A DNA stretch of 64,000 nt, from contig NZ_PTJD01000004.1 in NCBI RefSeq assembly GCF_002934625.1, positions 62,001-126,000 of the forward strand, given 5' to 3'. The DNA comes from Kineococcus xinjiangensis. Its GTDB lineage: Bacteria; Actinomycetota; Actinomycetes; Actinomycetales; Kineococcaceae. The position numbers were made by a program, and so were the translations under genes. How positions within the stretch are numbered: position 1 is the first letter of the stretch; each line of letters opens with the position of its first letter. Below, piece after piece: positions 1 through 7,182 of the stretch. The notes beneath the pieces are model-generated. The model searched no databases and was not told the DNA's origin. It worked only from the letters and a program-made list of their open reading frames with translations.

Positions 1-218
1 GCCGCCGGCGCCTGCGGGAGTTCCGCGACCTCGAGGTCGCGGTGCTGACGGACCCCTTCTTCAGCCCCCGGCAGAAGGCCCTCCTGGGCGGTTTCTGGCT
101 GACCACCCTGGTCGCCGGTCCCCGCCGGTTCCCGGCGCTGTGGGAGTGGTTCCAGCGCCGGCAGACGGGCTGGCACCGCATCGCCGCGCAGGCGGAGCGC
201 AGCGGCGCCACGCAGTAG
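1..218 (+). CDS. C-terminal fragment of an unrecognised protein
   Basis: An open frame enters from the left edge and ends at TAG 216-218, leaving about 71 residues. The visible part is Arg- and Trp-rich, with an LTDPFFSPRQKALLGGFW-type stretch and a tail ending in SGATQ. I recognise no family. It is co-directional with the polysaccharide genes that follow, so a glycosyltransferase or other envelope role is possible, but that is context only. The reading frame is supported by strong third-position G/C bias. Confidence 0.6.
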   Translation, partial: RRRLREFRDLEVAVLTDPFFSPRQKALLGGFWLTTLVAGPRRFPALWEWFQRRQTGWHRIAAQAERSGATQ

Positions 219-470
219 GGACCCGCGTTCCTGCACCGGAGGCTCACATCTGCGACCCGTTCGGACGAGTGACCCGGCCGCTGCCGCCGGTTACCCTTTC
301 GCTGACGCTGGCGTCGGGCCGAGACGAGCCTGCCGGCGGGGACCGCCCACGGCGGTCCGTAACGAAAGCCAGCCCCCGCCGATGAGGTTGAGGTTGCGAC
401 CTCGCGCCCGGTGGACGGCGCGGGCTCGGCACGCGCGCGGCGGAATCAGTCGGATGACGGGATGTGACCA

Positions 471-2012
471 GTGATCGGCAGCTACACCTCCGTGCTGCGG
501 CGTCGGGCGAGGGTGATCGCCCTCCTGACCGTGCTGCTGGCGTTGGCGGCCTTCCTCCTGCTGACGGCAGGAGGGCGCAACTACCACTCCACCGCGGTGA
601 TCCAGACCGGCAGCAACCTCGCCGCCCGCGTGGTGGGCCTGGACACGCCGTACGAGCCGACCGAGAGCCGCCTCGCCACGGAGGTGGAGTTCTTCTCCAG
701 CGACATGGTGGCCGAGCGGGCGCAGCGGGCCCTCGCCGCGCAGGGCTGGACCGAGACGGCGCAGGAGCTGAGCGAGCGCGTGAGCGTCTCGCCGCGCGGC
801 GTCTCCCCCCTGCTGGACGTGGTCGGCACCGCCAGCACCCCCGAGCGCGCCGAGCAGCTCACCAACGCCTTCGTCGAGGCCTACGTGACCCAGCGCCGCG
901 AGTCGCAGCGCGAGTCCCTGCAGGCGGTCGTCAGTGACCTGCTGGCCGAGCAGGAGGACGCCGAGGCGGAGCTGAACGCCCTCGACGAGCCCTTCGGCCA
1001 GGCCCCCGCCGTGCAGCGCGACCGCGCCGCCGCGCAGTCCTGGTACGACACCGTCACCGACCGGATCGAGCAGGCACGCCTGCGGCTGTCCGTGGACACC
1101 AGCGGCGTGTCGGTCCTGGCCGCCGCGGCCCCGGCCGAGGTGGAGGAGGGACTCACCACCCGGACGGCCGTGCCCGTCGCGCTGGTGGCCGGCCTCCTCG
1201 GCGCCTGCGGGCTCGTGCTCCTCCTCGACCTGCTCCGCGACCCGGTCCGGACGCGGGACGAGGCGCAGAAGCTCCTCTCCGCCCCGATGCTCGGCGAGGT
1301 CCCCACGGGCCGTCGGGACCAGCCCGGCACCGTCGCCGCCGTGACCGACCCCTCCTCGCCCGTCGCGACGGGCGCCCGGGGCGTGCGGCTGCGCCTGGAG
1401 CGCCTGCTCCAGGGCGCGACCCCGCGGACCCTCGTGATGGTCGCCACGCCCACGGACGTCTCCGAGGCCACGCTCGTCGCCGCGGCCCTGGCGTCCACCT
1501 GGAGCCGCACCGGCTCCCGGGTCGCGGTCGTGTTCGACGCCGGCACCTCGGCGCGCACGACGGTCGAGGCGCTGGAGACCCTCGAGGACGAGGTCGTCCC
1601 GGTGGGCGCGAACCTCCGCGCCCACGCCACGCGCACCCCCGGCGTCTGGGTCGTCCCCGCCACGCGCGGGGCGGACGGCGAGGCCGGCTTCCTCGAGCAG
1701 ACGTCGCCGGCGGCCGCGCTGGCCCAGCTGCACGAGGCCTTCGACGTGGTCCTCCTGGTGGACTCTCGCTCCGCGGCCCTGGACGCGGCCGCGATCGGCC
1801 ACCTCGCCGACGCCACGGTCGCCGTCTGCGCACTGGGCCGGACGCCGGCCGGGCGCCTGCAGCGCCTGGGGCAGACGCTCGGTGACTACGGCGCCCAGAT
1901 CGACGGCGTGGTCCTCACCAGCCCCGCGTCCCAGCACCGGCCCGGCGCCCCGCTGGAGAAGGTCGGCGAGACGGACAGCCGGCCGCAGACCCAGCAGCCC
2001 GTCGCCGGCTGA
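471..2012 (+). CDS. Wzz-like polysaccharide chain-length/co-polymerase protein with degenerate ATPase domain
   Basis: 513 residues from a GTG start. A transmembrane segment near residues 14-34, a periplasmic-type region with an Ala/Glu/Gln-rich coiled coil (about 140-200), and a second membrane segment near 228-250 give the Wzz/Wzc layout. The C-terminal half resembles the BY-kinase/ParA fold, but where a Walker A loop is expected it reads MVATPTDVSEAT, with no GKT/GKS, and there is no C-terminal tyrosine cluster. It is therefore probably a co-polymerase without kinase activity. The family sets polymer length together with a Wzy polymerase; the Wzy-like gene lies about 5 kb downstream. The start has only a weak ribosome site. 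Confidence 0.75.
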   Translation: MIGSYTSVLRRRARVIALLTVLLALAAFLLLTAGGRNYHSTAVIQTGSNLAARVVGLDTPYEPTESRLATEVEFFSSDMVAERAQRALAAQGWTETAQELSERVSVSPRGVSPLLDVVGTASTPERAEQLTNAFVEAYVTQRRESQRESLQAVVSDLLAEQEDAEAELNALDEPFGQAPAVQRDRAAAQSWYDTVTDRIEQARLRLSVDTSGVSVLAAAAPAEVEEGLTTRTAVPVALVAGLLGACGLVLLLDLLRDPVRTRDEAQKLLSAPMLGEVPTGRRDQPGTVAAVTDPSSPVATGARGVRLRLERLLQGATPRTLVMVATPTDVSEATLVAAALASTWSRTGSRVAVVFDAGTSARTTVEALETLEDEVVPVGANLRAHATRTPGVWVVPATRGADGEAGFLEQTSPAAALAQLHEAFDVVLLVDSRSAALDAAAIGHLADATVAVCALGRTPAGRLQRLGQTLGDYGAQIDGVVLTSPASQHRPGAPLEKVGETDSRPQTQQPVAG

Positions 2013-2106
2013 CCCCGCCCGTCGCCGGCTGACCCGGCCCGTCGTCACCTGACCCGCCCGGTCGCCGCCACCTGGTCGCGACCACCCAGAACCCTCACAG
2101 CCGACC

Positions 2107-2150
2107 TGATCAGCACCCGGCGCCGGGAAACCGGCGCCGGGTGCTGATCA
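2107..2150 (+). terminator. Perfect 20-bp hairpin with GAAA tetraloop
   Basis: The arms 2107-2126 and 2131-2150 are exact reverse complements around a GAAA (GNRA) loop at 2127-2130. There is no U-tract, as is usual for actinobacterial terminators. It follows the Wzz-like gene by about 95 bases and ends about 30 bases before the next start, so it could end the upstream transcript or shape the next leader. Between 1998 and 2060 the sequence also has short imperfect direct repeats of a CGTCGCCGGCTGACC type. Confidence 0.8.
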
Positions 2151-2167
2151 ACTCCCGACCGCGCACC

Positions 2168-2183
2168 GGAGGGCAGAACCATC
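2168..2183 (+). promoter_or_regulatory. Strong Shine-Dalgarno followed by an ATC codon
   Basis: GGAGGG at 2168-2173 is followed after seven bases by ATC at 2181. In this frame there is no ATG, GTG, TTG or CTG between the stop at 2145-2147 and the GTG at 2289. The ATC is the only codon at a proper distance from the ribosome site that keeps the whole N-terminal membrane anchor. Confidence 0.55.
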
Positions 2184-3128
2184 GACTCCCCGACCGAGAC
2201 GTCGCCGACCGGCGCGGCCCGACCGGCGACACCGCCCGGGCGGCGCCGGTGGCCGGCCGTCGTCGCGGGTGCCGTCGCGCTCGTCCTCGTGGCGACGTGG
2301 CTGGCCGTCGGGGAGCGGATCACGGCGTGGCGCAACGCCCCCACGGTCCTGTGGTCGACGTCCTTCAGCCCCGAGCCCGACTCCACCTGGCAGGAGGAGG
2401 CCGGCGTCGTGGTGGCCAGCCGGACCAACGCCGAGGTGGTGGCGGACGGACCCGAGGGCCGCGACGACGTCCTGGAGGTCACGTTCGGCGAGGACGGGTC
2501 CCGCTGGGGGATGGACTACCGCCACTCCTTCGAGGCCATGGGCCTCGAACCGCGGGAGGAGGTCTGGTTCAGCTACGACGTGTACCTGGACGAGGACTTC
2601 GAGTTCATCGGCGACGGCAAGCTCGGCGGGCTCGCCGGGATGGGAGAGAGCGTCGAGCCGCTCGAGGTGTCCTCGGGGGGTGAGTACGACGAGCGCTCCT
2701 TCTCGGTCCGGGCGATGTGGCGCGAGAACCGCGGCGTCGTGATGTACCTGTACGCCCGGCACGGCGACGGCAAGGACTTCGACGACGAGGACAACTACGG
2801 CTACGGCATCTTCGAGGAGTTCACCAAGGCCGACGGCAGCACCGACGACGTGCTGCGACCCGGCACGTGGCAGCGCATCGAGCATCGGGTGAAGCTGAAC
2901 ACCCCGGGGCGCAACGACGGCGTCTACGAGATGTGGATCGACGGGCACAAGGGCGTGTCGGTCACCGACGTGCAGTACCGCACCGCCGAGCACCCCGACC
3001 TGGAGGTGAACGCGGTGCTCTCCTCCTGGTTCTTCGGTGGCGGCAAGGACCAGTTCCCGACCCGGGTGAACACCGCGTGGACCGACGACTGGGCCCTGAC
3101 CGACGGGTACCTGGGCATCCGCGACTGA
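2181..3128 (+). CDS. Membrane-anchored polysaccharide lyase 14-like protein
   Basis: 315 residues if translation starts at the ATC at 2181; starting at GTG 2289 would cut into the membrane anchor. The N-terminus has a Pro/Thr-rich tail, an RRRW positive patch and a hydrophobic helix (about 27-43), so a type II signal anchor is likely. The rest is a beta-jelly-roll of the PL14 type: a YDVYLDEDFEF...GKLGGLAG strand pair, FSVRAMWR, YLYARHG, RVKLNTPG and a final WFFGGGKDQF block. PL14 relatives include alginate and glucuronan lyases; the substrate here is unknown and catalysis is not proven. It is the membrane-bound counterpart of the secreted protein at 3868 and lies in the exopolysaccharide locus. 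Confidence 0.72.
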   Translation: MDSPTETSPTGAARPATPPGRRRWPAVVAGAVALVLVATWLAVGERITAWRNAPTVLWSTSFSPEPDSTWQEEAGVVVASRTNAEVVADGPEGRDDVLEVTFGEDGSRWGMDYRHSFEAMGLEPREEVWFSYDVYLDEDFEFIGDGKLGGLAGMGESVEPLEVSSGGEYDERSFSVRAMWRENRGVVMYLYARHGDGKDFDDEDNYGYGIFEEFTKADGSTDDVLRPGTWQRIEHRVKLNTPGRNDGVYEMWIDGHKGVSVTDVQYRTAEHPDLEVNAVLSSWFFGGGKDQFPTRVNTAWTDDWALTDGYLGIRD

Positions 3129-3735
3129 GCAGCCGCCCCGGAGGACCGCCCCAGGGGCCGTCGCAGGGGCCGCACCCGCTCGCGGAACGTGATCGAGGGC
3201 AGCCGCGGGACCGCTCCACCCGACCGGACGGTCGGTCGACGCCGCCGCGCGCCGTGACACCCGGACGGGCCTGCGGCGCAACGGGATGCGCCGCGGCGAG
3301 CAGCGCGCACCACTGACCCGGCGACGGCATCCCCGAGGACCTCCACGCGCTGGCGCGGGCACGGCCGGCGGGTGCTGTGAGGGCCTCGCGGAGACACCGT
3401 GACGCGGGGGTGTGCACGGACCACCCCCGCGCCTCCGCTAGGTTGCCGCGGTCTGGTCCAGGGCGCGGGGGGTGCCTTTCCAGGATGCACCCCGTTGTCG
3501 ATCGTCGGCGCCTGCCGCCGGCGCGCCCGAGGAGGGCGCCCCTGTGCTGCCTACCCGAGTCCACGCTGCCCGCTGCCCCCGGTCCACCCGAGTGGCCCCC
3601 ACCCACCACACGGCCCCGAGTGCGTCGTTACGCACAGTGACAGGGTCGTCCAGACGGGTGGCATCACATCGGGGGGGTCAAGACCCCGGGGGCCGTGCCG
3701 AAGCCTTCATTGGCGACAAGCGGTGCCTCTGCACC
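3129..3735. other. Intergenic leader region, no gene seen
   Basis: No convincing gene. It has two modest hairpins: arms 3273-3280/3287-3294 (8 bp), possibly ending the upstream gene, and arms 3403-3412/3422-3431 (10 bp, loop of nine). The promoter for the riboswitch transcript should lie here, but I could not pick a clear -35/-10 pair. Confidence 0.5.
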
Positions 3736-3828
3736 GCGCACATCGACAAGGGCAAACCCGTCGCGAGGCGGGGGCGCAAAGCCACGGAGCTCACCGAGCC
3801 AGCCGGGTTGCCGAAAGTGGGGCCGTGT
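3736..3828 (+). ncRNA. Cyclic di-GMP-I (GEMM) riboswitch
   Basis: The aptamer core is easy to see: AAGGGCAAACC at 3748-3758, a 6-bp stem closed by a GCGA GNRA tetraloop (3757-3772), GGGGCGCAAAGCC at 3771-3783, then a second arm ending in GGGTTGCCG at 3805-3813. In the Vc2 aptamer numbering the base equal to G20 is G, which favours c-di-GMP over the cGAMP-selective variants. The first A of GCAAAG fits the stacking A47. It lies 40 bases before the start of the secreted lyase-like gene. The TCCT at 3837-3840 could pair with the AGGA of the ribosome site at 3860-3863, so control of translation is possible. Confidence 0.9.
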
Positions 3829-3867
3829 CGCCGGGCTCCTCAGTCGGAAATCGGCATGGAGGACCCC

Positions 3868-5733
3868 ATGAAGATCATTTCCCGCACCCCTTCCCGCATG
3901 GCAGTCAAGATCACGATGGCCATGGCCATCGCCCTGGGCGTGACCACCGGCGCCGTCCCCGGCGCCTCCCTCGGCGGGGCCGAGGTCGCACACGCCGCCG
4001 AGATCGGCACCCTCGGTGAGACCCTGCAGGACTACCTGGCCCGCGGCGCCGTCCAGGACGCCCCCAGCAACCTGACCTCCCCGGCCCGCGGCGTCTCCCG
4101 CATCCACCTGGACCAGGGCCAGATGAACGGCAACAAGGTGCGCGGCTTCATCTCCAGCGCCTCCGAGGCCACGCTCAGCTACCGCGTCTTCGTCCCCAAG
4201 GTCGTGCACGACACCGGCCTCGCCGTCGTCGACCTGAAGATGCCCGGCATGGCCGGCATCCCCTCGGGCAAGTCCCCCTGGTACGCCTCCGCCGGCGGCA
4301 CCCTGCAGCCGGACTCGTTCTCCGTGCGGCTCCACGCCCGCAAGTCCAGCGCCTACAGCGTCGGACACCCGTGGTGGGACGCCTACATCTACGCCCCCTA
4401 CGCCGGTGGCAAGACGTTCCGCGACTGGGGCATCCAGATCCCCATCACCAAGGGCCTCAACGGTGCCGGTGAGCGGATGCGGATCGTCAACGACCGCTGG
4501 TTCGACGTCAAGATCCGCATGAAGCTGAACACCCCGGGCGTCAACAACGGCGAGCTGGACATCTGGCTGGACGGTCAGCAGGGCATCAAGCTGCGCGACG
4601 TGCGCTGGCGCCCCTCGGGCCAGAACATCCCGATCAACCTGCTGATGGCCGACACCTTCTACAACCAGCCCGGCGCTCCGCGCGACGGCCACATCGACTT
4701 CGCGGACTTCCGCGTGACGCAGGGCCCCGAGGTCGCTCCGACCCCGACCCCGACGCCCACGCCCACCCCGACGCCGACCCCGACGCCCACGCCCACCCCG
4801 ACCCCGACCCCGACCACGAGCACCTCCACCGTGTTCGTCTCGGACACCGCGTACCGCACGGTGCGCAACGGCTGGGGCCCGGTGGAGAAGGACCGCAGCA
4901 ACGGTGAGTCGGCAGCCGGCGACGGCCGCACCCTGAAGATCGGCACCAGCTCCTACGCCAAGGGCCTGGGCGTGCACGCCGGCTCCGAGGTCGTCGTGCC
5001 CGTCAACGGCGCCAAGACCTTCAGCGCGCAGGTCGGCGTGGACGCCGAGGTCGGCACCTCCGGCTCCGTCGCCTTCCAGGTCTGGGCCGGCTCCACCAAG
5101 CTGGCCGACAGCGGCCTGCTGCGCGGCGGGCAGGCCCCCAAGGCCCTGACCGCCGACGTCACCGGCCGCTCGGAGATCCGCCTCGTCGTCACCGACGGCG
5201 GCAACGGCAACTCCAAGGACCACGGCGACTGGGCCGACGCCAAGCTCATCGGCCAGTCCACCACCGTCGCCCCCACGGCCCCGGCGCCCGCCCCGACGAC
5301 GACCACCACCCGGTTCGTCTCGGACACCGCGTACCGCACGGTGCGCAACGGCTGGGGCCCGGTGGAGAAGGACCGCAGCAACGGTGAGCAGGCAGCCGGC
5401 GACGGCCGCACCCTGAAGATCGGCAGCGCCACCTGGGCCAAGGGCCTGGGCGTCCACGCCGGCTCCGAGGTCGTCGTGCCCGTCAACGGCGCCAAGACCT
5501 TCAGCGCGAAGGTCGGCGTGGACGGCGAGGTCGGCACCTCCGGTTCCGTCGTCTTCCAGGTCTGGGCCGGCTCCACCAAGCTGGTCGACAGCGGTCTGAT
5601 GCGCGGCGGGCAGTCCGCCAAGACCCTCACCGCCGACGTCACCGGCCGCTCCGAGGTCCGCCTCGTCGTCACCGACGGCGGCGACGGCAACGCCAAGGAC
5701 CACGGCGACTGGGCCGACGCCAAGCTCTCCTGA
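3868..5733 (+). CDS. Secreted PL14-like protein with two NPCBM carbohydrate-binding domains
   Basis: 621 residues from ATG 3868, with GGAGGA at 3858-3863. A signal peptide (1-44, AHAA cleavage type) is followed by a PL14-like jelly roll (about 60-285; FSVRLHARKS, MKLNTPG and DGHIDFADFRV blocks), a Pro-Thr linker (about 291-318), and two NPCBM domains (about 322-467 and 482-621). Each NPCBM has the FVSD, KGLGVHAGSEVVVPV and RLVVTDGG signatures of galactose/peptidoglycan-glycan-binding modules. The protein should be exported and bind or cleave a surface polysaccharide. The c-di-GMP riboswitch just upstream implies control by the motile/sessile switch. The match to the membrane-anchored protein at 2181 suggests paired action on the same polymer. 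Confidence 0.85.
   Translation: MKIISRTPSRMAVKITMAMAIALGVTTGAVPGASLGGAEVAHAAEIGTLGETLQDYLARGAVQDAPSNLTSPARGVSRIHLDQGQMNGNKVRGFISSASEATLSYRVFVPKVVHDTGLAVVDLKMPGMAGIPSGKSPWYASAGGTLQPDSFSVRLHARKSSAYSVGHPWWDAYIYAPYAGGKTFRDWGIQIPITKGLNGAGERMRIVNDRWFDVKIRMKLNTPGVNNGELDIWLDGQQGIKLRDVRWRPSGQNIPINLLMADTFYNQPGAPRDGHIDFADFRVTQGPEVAPTPTPTPTPTPTPTPTPTPTPTPTPTTSTSTVFVSDTAYRTVRNGWGPVEKDRSNGESAAGDGRTLKIGTSSYAKGLGVHAGSEVVVPVNGAKTFSAQVGVDAEVGTSGSVAFQVWAGSTKLADSGLLRGGQAPKALTADVTGRSEIRLVVTDGGNGNSKDHGDWADAKLIGQSTTVAPTAPAPAPTTTTTRFVSDTAYRTVRNGWGPVEKDRSNGEQAAGDGRTLKIGSATWAKGLGVHAGSEVVVPVNGAKTFSAKVGVDGEVGTSGSVVFQVWAGSTKLVDSGLMRGGQSAKTLTADVTGRSEVRLVVTDGGDGNAKDHGDWADAKLS
4738..4815 (+). repeat. Pro-Thr codon repeat (linker)
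   Basis: A run of alternating ACC/ACG and CCG/CCC codons encodes (PT)n between the lyase-like domain and the first NPCBM domain. Such linkers keep catalytic and binding domains apart in secreted enzymes. The low-complexity DNA is prone to length change. Confidence 0.9.
4831..5730 (+). repeat. Tandem duplication of the NPCBM coding segment
   Basis: Segment 4831-5250 and segment 5311-5730 align with a constant offset of 480 bases and long stretches of exact DNA identity, for example the 4833 and 5313 starts. This points to a recent duplication or gene conversion inside one gene. Confidence 0.9.
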
Positions 5734-5741
5734 CCCCTCCG

Positions 5742-5791
5742 CACGCACGAAGGCGCTGCGCCGGCACTCCGGCGCAGCGCCTTCGTGCGTG
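5742..5791 (+). terminator. Perfect 23-bp hairpin after the secreted lyase-like gene
   Basis: Arms 5742-5764 and 5769-5791 are exact reverse complements around a CACT loop at 5765-5768. It begins eight bases after the stop codon and lacks a U-tract. The next gene starts only 17 bases downstream. Confidence 0.85.
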
Positions 5792-5807
5792 TGACACGAT
5801 CCGTCCT

Positions 5808-6950
5808 GTGATGCACGAGGCAGCGACCGACGCGGTGGACCCCCGGGACGGACACGCCCCCGGTGCGGGGGGACGGCAGGTGTCGGTGTGCGTGCACAAC
5901 GTCGACGGGGTGAACCCCTACGGGGCCGAGATCGCCTCGCTGCTGGACCGCGACGGCCTGCGGACCACGCTCGTCGACGCCGCCAACAGCGAGCACCCGC
6001 CCGCCTCCGGGGTGCGCTGGCGGCGCCTGCTGCCCGAGAGCTTCGGCACCACCTCCCACGGCAGGCAGCTCCTCTCGCTCATGCGCGGGCTGGGCGCCAC
6101 GGCGTGGTCGAGCCTCGTGCGCCGCGACGTGGTCCTGGTGGCGTTCACGCGCTTCCCGCTGGAGGACCTCGTCCTCGCCGGGCTGGGCGCGCTGGGCCGG
6201 CCGGTGGTCGTCGTGGTGCACAACCCCGTGCCCCGGGAGGCCGAGTCGCGCCTGGCGCGCCTGGCCCGCAGGGCGCTGCTGCGCCGGGCCCGCGCGGCCG
6301 TGGTGCACGCGGAGCGGCTGCGCGAGCGCGTGGACCCGCTGGCCCGGGACCGGGTGCACGTCTGCCCGCACCCGCCGTACGTGCAGACCGTGCCGGCGGG
6401 CACGCCGGAACTCACCCTCGACCCCGGGCGGCAGTGGCTCGCCTTCGTCGGCGCCCTGCGCTGGGACAAGGGCGTCGAGTTCGTGCCCCGGGTCCTCGAG
6501 CGCATCCCCGAGGAGCAGCGCAGGAACCTCGGCCTCGTCGTCTGCGGACGCGGGCAGCTGCCCGAGGGCGAGTGGGAGCGCCTGCGCGGGCTGGGCGTCG
6601 CCGTCCTCGACATGACCTCCACCGCCCCGGTGCCGCAGAGCGCGTTCCTCGACGTGCTGCGCAACCGGCCCCTCGTGCTGGCCCCCTACGTGGCGGCGAC
6701 CCAGAGCGGGACGGTCATCCTCGCCGTCTCCATGGGGTGCCGGGTTCTCGCGTTCGACGAGGGCGGCATCCCGGACGTCCTGACCGACGAGGGCCTGGTC
6801 CCCACGGGAGACGTCGAGGCCATGGCCCGCGCAGTGGTCGAGAACCGGGGCGGCGACGCGCGCGAACCCGTCGAGTCGTGGGCCCGCACCGCGTCCGCCG
6901 CCTGGGCGGACGTCGTGAAGGCAGTGGGCCGAACGGCTCATCACGCCTGA
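5808..6950 (+). CDS. Glycosyltransferase family 4-like (GT-B fold)
   Basis: 380 residues from GTG 5808 (an ATG follows at 5811). The C-terminal half has the GT-B donor-site pattern: FVGALRWDKGVEF, then LVVCGRGQLP, and a late TQSGTVILAVSMGCRVLAFDEGGIPDV block like the EX7E region of GT4 enzymes. It probably adds a sugar to a lipid-linked repeat unit on the cytoplasmic face of the membrane. No Shine-Dalgarno is visible and only 16 bases separate the start from the preceding terminator hairpin, so the mRNA may be leaderless or made by read-through. The acceptor sugar cannot be predicted. Confidence 0.78.
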   Translation: MMHEAATDAVDPRDGHAPGAGGRQVSVCVHNVDGVNPYGAEIASLLDRDGLRTTLVDAANSEHPPASGVRWRRLLPESFGTTSHGRQLLSLMRGLGATAWSSLVRRDVVLVAFTRFPLEDLVLAGLGALGRPVVVVVHNPVPREAESRLARLARRALLRRARAAVVHAERLRERVDPLARDRVHVCPHPPYVQTVPAGTPELTLDPGRQWLAFVGALRWDKGVEFVPRVLERIPEEQRRNLGLVVCGRGQLPEGEWERLRGLGVAVLDMTSTAPVPQSAFLDVLRNRPLVLAPYVAATQSGTVILAVSMGCRVLAFDEGGIPDVLTDEGLVPTGDVEAMARAVVENRGGDAREPVESWARTASAAWADVVKAVGRTAHHA

Positions 6951-7182
6951 GCCCGAGGGGTGCGCGCGTTACAGTGTGAGCACAGGACGTGCTGCCTCGG
7001 ATCCGTCGCACGCACCACGGCTCGCCCGTCCGGGACCGCTCCGCCCCACCCCTCGTGAGGGGTCCGCGGACGTGCCCGGCGGTGGTGTGGCCGTGGTCGT
7101 GCCAGCCCGGGGCCGCGGGCCATCGTGGGCGGCGGGGAACGACCCGGGTCCTCTCGACTGTGGAGAAAGGCAGGATCGCAGC

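Noticed and set aside
4738-4815. Regular short repeat that could look like a CRISPR or satellite
   Set aside because: It is in-frame Pro-Thr coding sequence with no spacers.
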